Below, piece by piece: positions 1-8,638 of a stretch of 64,000 nucleotides of DNA. A program made the translations under genes and the position numbers. The stretch is from the NCBI GenBank assembly GCA_910585155.1, contig CAJUEC010000006.1, forward strand, positions 1 through 64,000. The letters are read 5' to 3'. The stretch is from an uncultured Oscillospiraceae bacterium (lineage in GTDB: Bacteria > Bacillota > Clostridia > Oscillospirales > Oscillospiraceae). How positions within the stretch are numbered: the stretch's first letter is position 1; every line of letters begins with the position of its first letter. The notes beneath the pieces were generated by a model that saw nothing but the letters and a program-made list of their open reading frames with translations, searched no databases and was not told the DNA's origin.

Positions 1-365
1 AAACTGGAATTTACAGCGGCAATCATAAACTGATATCCACTGATTTTGACCTCAAATGCCGTATCGCCCCACGGCTGAACCATCAGCGCAGTTGGTTTCA
101 GCACCAAATGGTTCTCATATATCTGCTCGAGCTGTCCACCAGGTACAGTCATGTAGAGTTCAACTCCACATCCAATTTGTGAAAGCTGATTGTCAGGAAC
201 ATATCCCTCCGTGATACCAAGCAGGACAGAGTTGCCGCAAAGTGATACCCCCACCAAAGGGTCACCACTCTCCCAAGGCTGCGAAAAATCAATATTCCAC
301 CCAACAGCAGTAAATTCCTCTGCTGCCTTATAGGGGTCTATACAAGCAAGAATCGGCCGAATCAT
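1..365 (-). CDS. VOC/glyoxalase-like protein, C-terminus cut off by window edge
   Basis: The frame opens with ATG at 363-365 and stays open to base 1, giving about 121 residues with no stop, so the gene continues beyond the window. The start MIRPILACIDPYKAAEEFTA, followed by a GWNIDFSQPW stretch and later SVLLGITEGYVP and GVELYMTVPG segments, follows the alternating strand-helix pattern of vicinal-oxygen-chelate (glyoxalase/bleomycin-resistance) domains. Substrate and metal use cannot be read. A purine-rich AGGCAGGG lies about 6 bases upstream. Codon use is less GC-biased than in its neighbours, which could mean recent acquisition. It lies downstream of ecfA1 on the same strand. The family call is by fold pattern only. 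Confidence 0.6.
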   Translation of the reverse strand, partial: MIRPILACIDPYKAAEEFTAVGWNIDFSQPWESGDPLVGVSLCGNSVLLGITEGYVPDNQLSQIGCGVELYMTVPGGQLEQIYENHLVLKPTALMVQPWGDTAFEVKISGYQFMIAAVNSS

Positions 366-412
366 TTTTACGCCCTGCCTTTACTCATACATATAAATGG
401 GGATTTGCAGCG

Positions 413-1258
413 CTACGCCAGCAGCTCCTTCAAAATCCCGGCGCACTCATCCACCGTCAGCGCGGTGAGGGGCACGTCCACCCCCGCCTGCCGCAGCTCG
501 TAGAGCAGGGCCACCGGCTCGGGCACCTCCAGCCCCAAAGAGCGCAGGCCGTCCACGTTCTGGAACACCAGCGCGGGGCTGTCGTCCGCCACGATGTGGC
601 CGTCGTGCATGACGATGAGACGGTCCGCCTGGGCGGCCTCGTCCATGTGGTGGGTGATGAGCACCACGGTGATGCCGGCCTCCCCATTGAGGCGCTTTAC
701 AGTGTCCAGCACCTCTTTTCGCCCCACCGGGTCCAGCATGGCGGTGGGCTCGTCCAGCACGATGCACCGGGGGCGCATGGCCAGCACGCCCGCGATGGCC
801 ACCCGCTGCTTCTGCCCGCCGGACAGCAGGTGAGGGGCGTGGCGGGCGTAGTCGGTCATGCCCACGGCGGCCAAAGCGGAATCCACCCGCTCCCGGATTT
901 CCTCCGAGGGTACCCCCAGGTTCTCCGGGCCGAAGGCCACGTCCTCCTCCACCACGCTGGCGACAATTTGATTGTCCGGGTTTTGAAACACCATGCCCAC
1001 CTGGCGGCGGATGTCCAGCAGCCTGTCCTCATCGCAGGTGTCCAGCCCGTCCACGTACACCTTGCCCCCGGAGGGGAGGAGGATGGCGTTGAAGTGCTTG
1101 GCCAGGGTGGACTTGCCCGAGCCGTTGTGGCCCAGGATGGCCACAAATTCCCCCGGCTGTATGGACAGGGAGACCCCGTCCAGCACCGTGGGGGCCACGC
1201 CCTCCTCGGTGGTGTAGCGGAAGGTGAGGTTTTCAGTTTTCAGGATGGGTTGAGCCAT
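413..1258 (-). CDS. ecfA1: Energy-coupling factor (ECF) transporter ATPase
   Basis: This 281-residue ABC ATPase would power vitamin or metal uptake as part of an ECF complex with EcfT and a substrate-binding S protein. Visible motifs are Walker A GHNGSGKST (43-51), a Q-loop FQNPDNQ (91-97) typical of ECF ATPases, signature LSGGQKQR (145-152), Walker B CIVLDEP (165-171) and an H-loop histidine near 203. The start is set at ATG 1258, behind a GAGGT ribosome site and matching the usual N-terminus; a longer frame to 1396 has a non-family leader. The second ATPase and EcfT, which often follow, are not next to it: the next gene downstream is a VOC protein. Confidence 0.9.
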   Translation of the reverse strand: MAQPILKTENLTFRYTTEEGVAPTVLDGVSLSIQPGEFVAILGHNGSGKSTLAKHFNAILLPSGGKVYVDGLDTCDEDRLLDIRRQVGMVFQNPDNQIVASVVEEDVAFGPENLGVPSEEIRERVDSALAAVGMTDYARHAPHLLSGGQKQRVAIAGVLAMRPRCIVLDEPTAMLDPVGRKEVLDTVKRLNGEAGITVVLITHHMDEAAQADRLIVMHDGHIVADDSPALVFQNVDGLRSLGLEVPEPVALLYELRQAGVDVPLTALTVDECAGILKELLA

Positions 1259-1277
1259 AGAAGCTACCTCAATCAGA

Positions 1278-1856
1278 TCAAAGTTTTGGGGATACGGCCA
1301 GCTCTGACGCGAGCCGGGGAAACAGCCGCCGCAGGGCCGCACCCAGCAGAAAGCCGGAGAACACGCCCAGGGCGTTGAATATAATGTCGTCCACATCGAA
1401 GTACCGGCCTACAAATAGCTGCCAGCACTCGATCAAGGCAGTGATGGCGAAGCTGAGAAGGACAGCCCTCCTCCAGCCGAAGCCCCGCCACAGCAAAGCG
1501 GCAAAAAAGCCGAAGGGGAGGAACATAACGATGTTTCCCAGAATATTGAACAGGCTGTCCAGCTGGGAGAAGGGGATGAGGCTCACCCGACGGGAGAGGC
1601 CGCTTACATCGAAATAGGGGGCGGCATGCCCCAGAAAGGCTGCGGTCACATAGCCGGGCTGGGGAACCAGGGTGAGGACGGCCATGCCCCCGCAGTAGGC
1701 CCAGAACAAGGCCATGGCCCCTTCCCGGGCCGTGCCGCTGGACAGCCCTCGGGTGTCCAGACGCCTGCGCCGCGGCAGGAGCAGAAGCAGGTGCGCCAGC
1801 AGCCCCGCCCCGAAGCCGGGGAGCATGTAGAACACATACCGGGCGATGTGCGCCAT
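1278..1856 (-). CDS. VanZ-family membrane protein
   Basis: The 192-residue protein has about five hydrophobic segments (for example YVFYMLPGFGAGLLAHLLL at the N-terminus and LGVFSGFLLGAAL near the C-terminus). It carries the VanZ-type signature: IVMFLPFGFFAALLW, then ECWQLFVGRYFDVDDIIFNALG. VanZ is linked to low-level teicoplanin resistance, but most family members have no known role. The ATG overlaps the TAA of the methyltransferase gene by one base (TAATG), so the two are probably translationally coupled. The stop lies 20 bases before ecfA1. No vancomycin-resistance genes are near, so a resistance role should not be assumed. Confidence 0.85.
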   Translation of the reverse strand: MAHIARYVFYMLPGFGAGLLAHLLLLLPRRRRLDTRGLSSGTAREGAMALFWAYCGGMAVLTLVPQPGYVTAAFLGHAAPYFDVSGLSRRVSLIPFSQLDSLFNILGNIVMFLPFGFFAALLWRGFGWRRAVLLSFAITALIECWQLFVGRYFDVDDIIFNALGVFSGFLLGAALRRLFPRLASELAVSPKL

Positions 1857-2728
1857 TACCGGGCCCTTTCCGCCGTCCATCGGCCCGTGGCCCCGCAGGG
1901 CAGGGCCAGCCCGGTGGCGGTGACAGGCAGGCCCAGCTCGTCGGAGACGGTGCGTCCGCCGAATTTGCCGCCCACCACGGTTTGCAGCATATAGGTGAGC
2001 ACCGACGGGGACAGCCCCGTGGTGTAGGAGTTCAAGATCACAAACAGCGGGTCGTCGGACAGCACCCCCGCCACCAGCTCCACAAAGGGGTACAGATTTT
2101 CCTCCAGCTTCCACACCTCGCCGGAGGGGCCGCGGCCGTAGGAGGGCGGGTCCATGATGATCGCGTCGTATTTCCTGCCCCGGCGGATTTCCCGCTCCAC
2201 GAACTTGGCGCAGTCGTCCACAATCCAGCGGATGGGTTTGTCCTCCAGGCCGGAGGACTTGGCGTTGTCCCGGGCCCACTGGACCATGCCCTTGGCCGCG
2301 TCCACATGGCAGACGGACGCCCCCGCCGCCGCGCAGGCGATGGTGGCTCCGCCGGTGTAGGCGAAGAGGTTGAGCACGCTGACGGGCCGCCCGGCGTTTT
2401 TGATCTGCTCCCGGGCGAAATCCCAGTTGGCTCCCTGCTCGGGGAACACCCCGGTGTGCTTGAAGTTCATCAGGCCCACATTGAAGGTGAGGTCCCGGTA
2501 ACGGACCTGCCAGCGCTGGGGGACGCTCTTGTCCGCCCACTGGCCGCCGCCGGTGCTGGACCGGGCGTACCGGGCGTCGGGGCGTTTCCAGCCCCGGTGG
2601 GCGCGGGGGGTGTTCCAAATGGCCTGGGGGTCTGGCCGCACCAGCAGCTTGTCCCCCCAGCGCTCCAGCTTCTCGCCCCGGCCGCAGTCCAGCAGCTCAT
2701 AATCCGTCCATTGGTCCGCCAGCCACAC
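1856..2728 (-). CDS. Class I SAM-dependent methyltransferase (RlmI/RlmK-like)
   Basis: Related to the COG1092 group of rRNA cytosine-C5 methyltransferases. With the start chosen here the protein has 290 residues. It shows a SAM-binding NLFAYTGG loop (about 120-127), an acidic HVDAAKGMVQWARDN strand-helix, and the catalytic-region motif DPPSYG (193-198). GTG at 2728 is preferred because AGGAGG sits 8 bases upstream; an in-frame ATG at 2773 has no ribosome site. The N-terminal PUA domain found in E. coli RlmI seems to be missing, so the exact RNA target is uncertain. The gene is coupled by overlap to the VanZ-like gene. Confidence 0.85.
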   Translation of the reverse strand: MWLADQWTDYELLDCGRGEKLERWGDKLLVRPDPQAIWNTPRAHRGWKRPDARYARSSTGGGQWADKSVPQRWQVRYRDLTFNVGLMNFKHTGVFPEQGANWDFAREQIKNAGRPVSVLNLFAYTGGATIACAAAGASVCHVDAAKGMVQWARDNAKSSGLEDKPIRWIVDDCAKFVEREIRRGRKYDAIIMDPPSYGRGPSGEVWKLEENLYPFVELVAGVLSDDPLFVILNSYTTGLSPSVLTYMLQTVVGGKFGGRTVSDELGLPVTATGLALPCGATGRWTAERAR

Positions 2729-2810
2729 AGAGCCCACCTCCTGCACATAGAGAATCAAGACATTATACAACATCGGCGGGAAATAGTCAAATCCTAAGCG
2801 GATTTCCAGA

Positions 2811-2840
2811 AAAAACCGCCGGGGCAGATGCCCCGGCGGT
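2811..2840 (-). terminator. Intrinsic terminator of the pot operon
   Basis: An inverted repeat at 2817-2840 (11-bp arms around GA) is flanked at 2811-2815 by a run of A, which becomes a U tract on the minus strand. It lies just after the potCD stop codon and before the methyltransferase gene. Confidence 0.8.
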
Positions 2841-2917
2841 CAGCCTGTCAAAAAAGCCTCGCAGAGCTCGCGCCATAGGCGCGAAAAATGGAAATCCATG
2901 TTCCCCGGCGGCGCTCT

Positions 2918-4927
2918 TTATGCGCCCAGCTCCACCCACAGGTCGTTGTATAGCTTTCGGGTTTCCTTGGGGAGCACCAGATAGCTCTCACACCGCTCCA
3001 GCACGTGGTCGGGGGCGGCCATGATCTCGTACAGCTCGGGGTCCAGCTCCTCGCCGTACAGCTTCTCATAGTAGGCGGGGTACTGCTCCAGGGCCTCCTT
3101 GTTGGGGGAGGCGTACCAGATATAGTCCATGTTGGCCAGGTTGGCCTTGGTGGAGGCGATGAAGTTGATCCACTCCATGGCCTCGTCGTAGTGGGGGGCG
3201 TCCTTGAGGACGCACATGGCGTCCACAAACCAGTTGGCCCCCTCCTTGGGGATGACGTAGCGCAGGTCCACCCCGTCCGCCTGGTTGTCCAGCATGGAGA
3301 GGTAGTCCCCGGCGTAGTAGGTGGCGATGGCGGCGTTGCCCCCCTCCATCTTCTGGAATACCTGGTCCATCACCTTGGCCTGGAACACCCCGCGGCGGCT
3401 GGCGTCGGCGATCAGCTGGAAGGCCTCCCGAATCTCCCCCTGGTCGGTGGTGTTCACCGAGTACCCCAGGTAGAGCAGGGCAGAGGCCAGGGCGTCCCGG
3501 GAGTTGTTGATGAGCAGCACGCTGCCGGCATACTGGTCGTCGTACAGGACGCTCCAGCTGTCCAGCTCCCCGTCCACCATATTGGCGTTGTAGATCAGCC
3601 CCAGGGTGCCCCAGGTGTAGGGCACGGTGTACCTGTTTTCCGGGTCGTAGGGCAGGTTGCGGAACCGGGGGTCGATGAGCTGGAAGTTGGGAATCTGGCC
3701 GTAGTCCAGCTCCTCCAACATCCCCTCCTCGATGAGCTGGGAGATCATGTAGTCGGAGGGGACGATCACATCGTAGTCCGCGCCGCCGCTCTTCAGCAGG
3801 GAGTACAGCGCTTCGTTGCTCTCGGCGGTCTGGTAGTTCACCCGAATGCCGGTCTCATCCTCAAATTGGGCGATGAGGTCCTCGTCGATGTACTCCCCCC
3901 AGGAGCACACGTTGACCACCGGCTGGGAGCTGGTGGCCCCGGTGAGCAGGACCACCGCCGTGATGAAGGCGCAGGCCATGGCGGCGGTGAGGCCCCGGCG
4001 GGCCCAGGTCCAGGCGGGGGAGGAGAAGCGCATGGACAGCTTTTCGAAGAAGGAGGGCTCCCGCAGGCCCTGGCGCTCCGCCCGGCGCTCCTGGCGGATC
4101 TCCCGCACGTTGTTCAGCACCAGCAGCGCCAGCACCGACAGAAACAGCAGGGTGGACACCGCGTTGACCTCCGGGGTGATGCGCTTTTTGGTCATGGAGT
4201 AGATGCGCATGGCCAGGGTGGAGGTGGCGGAGCCGGCGGTGAAGTAGGAGATGACAAAGTCGTCGATGGACATGGTGAAGGCGATGAGGGCCCCGGATAC
4301 GATGCCCGGCTTGATCTCGGGCAGGATCACCTTCCAAAAGGCCTGCATCCAGGTGCAGCCCAGGTCCTGGGCCGCGTCCACCAGGTTCTTGTCCATCTGG
4401 CGCAGCTTGGGGGCCACATTCAAAATGACATAGGGGATGTTGAAGGCGATGTGGGCCAGCAGCATGGTGCCGAAGCCCAGGTGGAGGCGGGTGGGCAGCT
4501 CAATGGCGCTCTGGATGGTATTGAACCACTGGGCAAAGGCCCCCCAGCCCTGGAAGAAGGCCACGAAGAACAGGCACAGGGACACGCCGGTGACGATGTC
4601 CGCGTTCATCATGGGGATGTCGTTGACCACCAGCAGGGCGTCCCGCCGGCGCTTGGACAGGGAGTACAGGCCGATGGCGGCGAATGTGCCCGCCGCGGTG
4701 GCGATGGCGGTGGCCAGCAGGGAGACCAGCAGGGTGGTGTACAGGCTCTCCATGATGAGCCGGTTCTGAAACAGAGCCCGGTACCAGTCCAGGGAGAAGC
4801 CCCGCCACACGGCGCTGGAGTCCCCGGCGTTGAAGGAGAAGACGATGAGGAAAAAGATGGGCAGGTACAAGAATAGGAAGGTGAGGCCGATGAACAGGCG
4901 GCTTCCCACGCGGTTCGTCCGTTTCAT
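2918..4927 (-). CDS. potCD: Fused spermidine/putrescine permease-binding protein (PotC-PotD)
   Basis: One uninterrupted 669-residue frame. Residues 1-275 are a PotC-type inner-membrane permease with hydrophobic segments and an EAA loop around 184-209 (DAAQDLGCTWMQAFWKVILP). Residues 276-310 are a charged linker rich in R and E, followed by a single transmembrane anchor (about 312-330). Residues 336-669 are a PotD-type polyamine-binding protein starting VVNVCSWGEYIDEDL. The binding protein is therefore tethered to the permease and not a free lipoprotein. ATG 4927 overlaps the potB TGA by one base (TGATG). An in-frame extension upstream only overlaps potB out of frame and was dropped. Substrate is inferred as polyamine from the whole operon. 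Confidence 0.92.
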   Translation of the reverse strand: MKRTNRVGSRLFIGLTFLFLYLPIFFLIVFSFNAGDSSAVWRGFSLDWYRALFQNRLIMESLYTTLLVSLLATAIATAAGTFAAIGLYSLSKRRRDALLVVNDIPMMNADIVTGVSLCLFFVAFFQGWGAFAQWFNTIQSAIELPTRLHLGFGTMLLAHIAFNIPYVILNVAPKLRQMDKNLVDAAQDLGCTWMQAFWKVILPEIKPGIVSGALIAFTMSIDDFVISYFTAGSATSTLAMRIYSMTKKRITPEVNAVSTLLFLSVLALLVLNNVREIRQERRAERQGLREPSFFEKLSMRFSSPAWTWARRGLTAAMACAFITAVVLLTGATSSQPVVNVCSWGEYIDEDLIAQFEDETGIRVNYQTAESNEALYSLLKSGGADYDVIVPSDYMISQLIEEGMLEELDYGQIPNFQLIDPRFRNLPYDPENRYTVPYTWGTLGLIYNANMVDGELDSWSVLYDDQYAGSVLLINNSRDALASALLYLGYSVNTTDQGEIREAFQLIADASRRGVFQAKVMDQVFQKMEGGNAAIATYYAGDYLSMLDNQADGVDLRYVIPKEGANWFVDAMCVLKDAPHYDEAMEWINFIASTKANLANMDYIWYASPNKEALEQYPAYYEKLYGEELDPELYEIMAAPDHVLERCESYLVLPKETRKLYNDLWVELGA

Positions 4928-5778
4928 CACATGATCACCGCCTGTTCTTCGCCCTCGCCAAAGTGGTTCATGACCACCATGCAGACCACCACAATCACCA
5001 TCATCACCATGGAGATGGCGGCGCCCAGGTGGGGGTCGTAGGCCCCGCCCAGGAACTGAAGCTCGATGAGGTCGCCCAGCATCATCTGGCTGCCGCCCCC
5101 CAGCAGCTGGGAGATGGCAAAGGTGGACACCGCGGGGACGAACACCATGGTCACCCCGGACAGAATGCCGGGCAGGGACAGGGGAAAGATCACCTTGCGG
5201 AACACCCGCAGGCTGTCCGCCCCCAGGTCCCGGGCGGCCTCCACAAGAGAACCGTCCAGCTTGACGATGACCGAGTAGATGGGCAGGATCATGAAGGGCA
5301 GGTAATTGTACACCATGCCCAGCACCACCGCGCCGGGGGTGCCGATCATCTGGATGTGGTCCACGCCCAGCAGGTCCAGCAGGCCCACGGCCCGGAACAG
5401 CTGGTTGAGCAGGCCGTTGTTCTCCAGAATGGACATCCAGGAGTAAGTGCGCAGCAGAAAGTTCATCCACATGGGCAGCATGATCAGGGCCATGGCCAGG
5501 CGCTGAAACCGGGGGCCCTCCTTGGCCATCCAGTAGGACACGGGATAGCCGATGAGCAGGCACACCAGGGTGGCCAGCAGCGCCAGCCAGAAGGAGCGCA
5601 GAAACACGTTCAGGTACAGCCCCATGCCGGTGAAGTTGTCCAGGGTGGGGTAGGTGGCGTTGGTGACGGGGTCGGCGGCGGTGAAGGCATACACCGCCAT
5701 GATGATGATGGGGATGACCACAAACAGGGCCATCCAGATCACGTAGGGGTAGGCGAACCAGGAGCGCTTATTCCTCAT
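4927..5778 (-). CDS. potB: Spermidine/putrescine ABC transporter permease
   Basis: A 283-residue permease with about six membrane segments, the first at WFAYPYVIWMALFVVIPIII, and an EAA loop LVEAARDLGADSLRVFRKVI that should contact PotA. It pairs with the PotC half of the fusion to form the channel. ATG 5778 has GGAGG about 7 bases upstream and overlaps the end of potA by 11 bases; a GTG at 5799 in the same frame is possible but fits the family less well. Tight overlaps on both sides indicate one transcript and coupled translation. Confidence 0.93.
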   Translation of the reverse strand: MRNKRSWFAYPYVIWMALFVVIPIIIMAVYAFTAADPVTNATYPTLDNFTGMGLYLNVFLRSFWLALLATLVCLLIGYPVSYWMAKEGPRFQRLAMALIMLPMWMNFLLRTYSWMSILENNGLLNQLFRAVGLLDLLGVDHIQMIGTPGAVVLGMVYNYLPFMILPIYSVIVKLDGSLVEAARDLGADSLRVFRKVIFPLSLPGILSGVTMVFVPAVSTFAISQLLGGGSQMMLGDLIELQFLGGAYDPHLGAAISMVMMVIVVVCMVVMNHFGEGEEQAVIM

Positions 5779-6955
5779 AGCCGCCCTCCCGGGAGTCACT
5801 CTCCTCTCCGTCCTCGCCGTCAGGCTCCACCACGTCCAGCTCCTCGTACTCCTCGGAGTAGGAGGAGTAGTCGCCGAACAGGCCGGAGTACTGGCTCTTT
5901 TTCATCACGTGGATGCCGTCGGGGTCGATTTTGATGCCGATCCGGCTGCCCTCGGGGCAGAAGTCGGTGGTCTGAATCAGCCATTTGAAGCCGTAGAAAT
6001 CCACAATGGTGTCGTACAGGGCGCCCTTGAAGGTGACGGAGGTGACGGTGCCCTTGAGCTGTCCCACCGCCTCGTCCACGATGTCCACGTCCTCCGGGCG
6101 GATGACCACGTCCACCGGCTCGTCCCGGTCGAAGCCCTTGTCCAGGCACTGGAAGCGGCGGTTGAAAATCTCCACCACCCCGTCGGCGCGCATGACGCCG
6201 TCGATGATGTTGGACTCGCCGATGAAGTCGGCCACAAAGGCGTTCTTCGGCTCGTTATAAATGTCCGTGGGGGTGCCGATCTGCTGGATGCGCCCGCCGT
6301 CCATCACCACCACGGTGTCGGACATGGCCAGCGCCTCCTCCTGGTCGTGGGTCACATAGATGAAGGTGATCTCCATCTCCTGCTGGATGCGCTTCAGCTC
6401 AATCTGCATATCCTTGCGCAGACGCATGTCCAGCGCGCCCAAGGGCTCGTCCAGCAGCAGCACCCGGGGCCGGTTCACCAGGGCCCGGGCGATGGCCACC
6501 CGCTGCTGCTGCCCGCCGGACAGGGCGGATACGGGGCGCCGCTCAAAGCCCTTCAGGTTCACCGTCTCCAGCATCTCCATCACCCGGTCGTGAATCTCCC
6601 GCTCGGAGACCTTCACCTTTCGGCCGCTGCCGTCCGCCTTGGGTATGCGCAGGCCGAAGGCCACGTTCTCAAACACGTTGAGGTGGGGGAACAGGGCGTA
6701 CCGCTGGAACACCGTGTTCACCGCCCGCTGGTTGGGGGGGACATGGTTAATCCTCACGCCGTCAAACAACACGTCCCCAGAGGTTGGCGACAAAAACCCG
6801 CCTATAATGCGGAGCGTGGTTGTTTTGCCGCACCCGCTGGGGCCCAGCAGCGTGAGGAATTCCTTATCATTGATGTACAGATTGATGTGGTCGAGCACGA
6901 CCTCGTCGCCGTAGGACATGACGCAGTCCCGCAGGCGGATCAGCTCCTTGGACAT
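5768..6955 (-). CDS. potA: Spermidine/putrescine ABC transporter ATPase
   Basis: A 395-residue ATPase of the CUT1/MOI type. Walker A GPSGCGKT (38-45), Q-loop VFQRYALFP, signature LSGGQQQR (145-152) and Walker B VLLLDEP (165-171) are all present. A TOBE-like domain follows (roughly 290-355). The last 35 residues are strikingly acidic (many E, D and S) and not part of the usual fold; their role is unknown. ATG 6955 has GGGGGAGG upstream. It is the first gene of the potA-potB-potCD operon, and its promoter is at 7115-7143. Confidence 0.94.
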   Translation of the reverse strand: MSKELIRLRDCVMSYGDEVVLDHINLYINDKEFLTLLGPSGCGKTTTLRIIGGFLSPTSGDVLFDGVRINHVPPNQRAVNTVFQRYALFPHLNVFENVAFGLRIPKADGSGRKVKVSEREIHDRVMEMLETVNLKGFERRPVSALSGGQQQRVAIARALVNRPRVLLLDEPLGALDMRLRKDMQIELKRIQQEMEITFIYVTHDQEEALAMSDTVVVMDGGRIQQIGTPTDIYNEPKNAFVADFIGESNIIDGVMRADGVVEIFNRRFQCLDKGFDRDEPVDVVIRPEDVDIVDEAVGQLKGTVTSVTFKGALYDTIVDFYGFKWLIQTTDFCPEGSRIGIKIDPDGIHVMKKSQYSGLFGDYSSYSEEYEELDVVEPDGEDGEESDSREGGYEE

Positions 6956-7042
6956 GTATCCTCCCCCATTTCTAATGATGAGTGTTTTGTCAGCTCCCTT
7001 TTTATATTCCCCAAGATGCGCCTGTGCTTTTTTGGTTTGTAT

Positions 7043-7087
7043 CCCTCGCTCCGGTCCATCCGGGACGGCGCGCCTAAGCTCACGCTT
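7043..7087. repeat. Fragments of dispersed intergenic repeats in the potA leader
   Basis: Bases 7043-7061 are an exact reverse-complement match to part of the repeated element at 13680-13698 (the GGATGGACCGGAGCGAGGG segment). Directly after it, bases 7067-7087 recur with one mismatch at 7264-7284, next to the gdhA stop. The 6956-7282 gap thus holds the potA leader, these repeat pieces, and the gdhA terminator; no open frame in it looks like a gene. Confidence 0.6.
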
Positions 7088-7114
7088 CTTGGGGTTTCAC
7101 GGATAGCGAGATAC

Positions 7115-7143
7115 ACTATAGCGGTTTGCCACAGGAATGTCAA
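7115..7143 (-). promoter_or_regulatory. Promoter of potA-potB-potCD
   Basis: On the minus strand TTGACA (7138-7143) and TATAGT (7115-7120) are separated by 17 bases, close to the vegetative consensus. This gives a leader of about 150 bases before potA. Confidence 0.75.
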
Positions 7144-7202
7144 TCATTTTGTAAAAAAATGCTCGGAATTTGTCTGCCATTTTTTTCTGTGGGAAGAGCG
7201 GG

Positions 7203-7231
7203 AAAAGGCGGGGCGGCAAAGCCGCCCCGCC
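7203..7231 (-). terminator. Terminator of gdhA
   Basis: Inverted repeat with 11-bp GC-rich arms (7207-7217 and 7221-7231) and an AAA loop, followed on the minus strand by a short TTTT run. It lies about 50 bases past the gdhA stop. Confidence 0.7.
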
Positions 7232-7282
7232 CGGGGGATTGGGGTGTGGGTGCAGGAGGCGTGGGCGCGCCTAAGCTCGCGC

Positions 7283-8638
7283 TTAAATTCCCTGCCACAG
7301 CATGGCGTCGGCCACCTTGAGGAAGCCGGCGATGTTGGCGCCCGCCTGAATGTTGCCCTTCATGCCGTACTTCTCGGCGGCGGCGGCGCAGGCGGCGTAG
7401 ATGCCCTCCATGATGCCCTTCAGCTTGGCGTCCACCTCTTCGAAGCTCCAGCTCAGCCGCTCGCTGTTCTGGCTCATCTCCAGGCCGGAGGTGGCCACGC
7501 CGCCGGCGTTGGACGCCTTGGCAGGGGCGAACAGAATACCCGCGGCCTGGTAGGCGGCGATGGCCCCAGGGGTGGAGGGCATGTTGGCCCCCTCAAACAC
7601 GCCGATGCAGCCGTTGGCGATGAGGGCGTTGGCGCTGACCTCGCCGATCTCGTTCTGGGTGGCGCAGGGCATGGCGATATCGCAGGGCACGGTCCAGATG
7701 CCGGTGCAGCCCTCCACATACTGGGCGGAGGGGACATAGTTCAGGTAGGTTTTGATGCGGTCCCGCTTGACCTCCTTAATCTCCTTGATGACCTTGTAGT
7801 CGATGCCGTTCTCGTCCACGATGTAGCCGTTGGAGTCGGACATGGCGATGACCTTGCCCCCCAGCTGGGTGCACTTCTGGTTGGCGTAGATGGCCACGTT
7901 GCCGGAGCCGGAGATAATCACCCGCTTGCCCGCGAAGGACTTCCCGTTGTCCCGCAGCTGGGCGTCGGCGAAGTAGCACAGGCCGAAGCCGGTGGCCTCG
8001 GTGCGGGCCAGGGACCCGCCGTAGCTCAGCCCCTTGCCGGTGAGCACGCCGGTGAACTCGTCCCGGATCTTCTTGTACTGGCCGAACATAAAGCCGATCT
8101 CCCGGGCGCCCACGCCGATGTCGCCGGCGGGCACGTCGGTGTCCGGGCCGATGTGGCGCTGCAGCTCGGTCATGAAGGACTGGCAGAACCGCATGACCTC
8201 GCCGTCGCTCTTGCCCTTGGGGTCGAAGTCGGAGCCGCCCTTGCCGCCGCCCATGGGCAGGGTGGTGAGGGAGTTCTTGAAGATCTGCTCGAAGCCCAGG
8301 AACTTGATGACGGACAGGTTGACGGTGGGGTGGAACCGCAGGCCGCCCTTGTAGGGGCCGATGGCGGAGTTGAACTGCACCCGGTAGCCCCGGTTGACCT
8401 GGACCTTACCGGAATCGTCCACCCAGGGCACCCGGAACATGACAATGCGCTCGGGCTCCACCACGCGGCCGATGATGTTCTGCTGCTCATAGCGGGGGTC
8501 GGCCTCCACCACCGGCTCCAGGGACTCCAGCACCTCCTCCACGGCCTGGAGGAACTCGGGCTCGTGGGCGCTTTTCTTTTTCAGATCGTCCAGCACGGAC
8601 AGGAGATAAGCGTTTTTGATCGACATAGTTGTCAGCAT
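7283..8638 (-). CDS. gdhA: NADP-type glutamate dehydrogenase
   Basis: The 451-residue enzyme interconverts 2-oxoglutarate plus ammonia and glutamate, linking nitrogen assimilation with amino acid fermentation. The catalytic stretch PMGGGKGGSDFDP (128-140, lysine 133) and the dinucleotide loop ISGSGNVA (242-249) are clear, and the length matches the hexameric S-50 family. The start ATG 8638 has AAGGA about 7 bases upstream; a second ATG at 8626 is possible. The NADP preference is assumed from overall similarity to GdhA and not proven from single residues. It stands alone with its own promoter and terminator. Confidence 0.95.
   Translation of the reverse strand: MLTTMSIKNAYLLSVLDDLKKKSAHEPEFLQAVEEVLESLEPVVEADPRYEQQNIIGRVVEPERIVMFRVPWVDDSGKVQVNRGYRVQFNSAIGPYKGGLRFHPTVNLSVIKFLGFEQIFKNSLTTLPMGGGKGGSDFDPKGKSDGEVMRFCQSFMTELQRHIGPDTDVPAGDIGVGAREIGFMFGQYKKIRDEFTGVLTGKGLSYGGSLARTEATGFGLCYFADAQLRDNGKSFAGKRVIISGSGNVAIYANQKCTQLGGKVIAMSDSNGYIVDENGIDYKVIKEIKEVKRDRIKTYLNYVPSAQYVEGCTGIWTVPCDIAMPCATQNEIGEVSANALIANGCIGVFEGANMPSTPGAIAAYQAAGILFAPAKASNAGGVATSGLEMSQNSERLSWSFEEVDAKLKGIMEGIYAACAAAAEKYGMKGNIQAGANIAGFLKVADAMLWQGI

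Noticed and set aside
1278..1856. Vancomycin-resistance cluster
   Set aside because: Only a VanZ-like protein is present; no vanHAX, vanRS or vanY-type genes are seen nearby.
1857..2618. N-terminal extension of the VanZ-like frame to 2618
   Set aside because: It is an out-of-frame shadow of the methyltransferase; the TAATG overlap at 1856 marks the true start.
2918..4927. PotCD fusion as a frameshift artefact
   Set aside because: The linker reads as a plausible charged segment followed by a real transmembrane helix, with no broken start or leftover signal peptide; a true fusion is more likely.
4928..5563. N-terminal extension of the PotC-PotD frame to 5563
   Set aside because: It lies out of frame over potB, is arginine/glycine/histidine-rich, and the TGATG overlap at 4927 gives a much better start.
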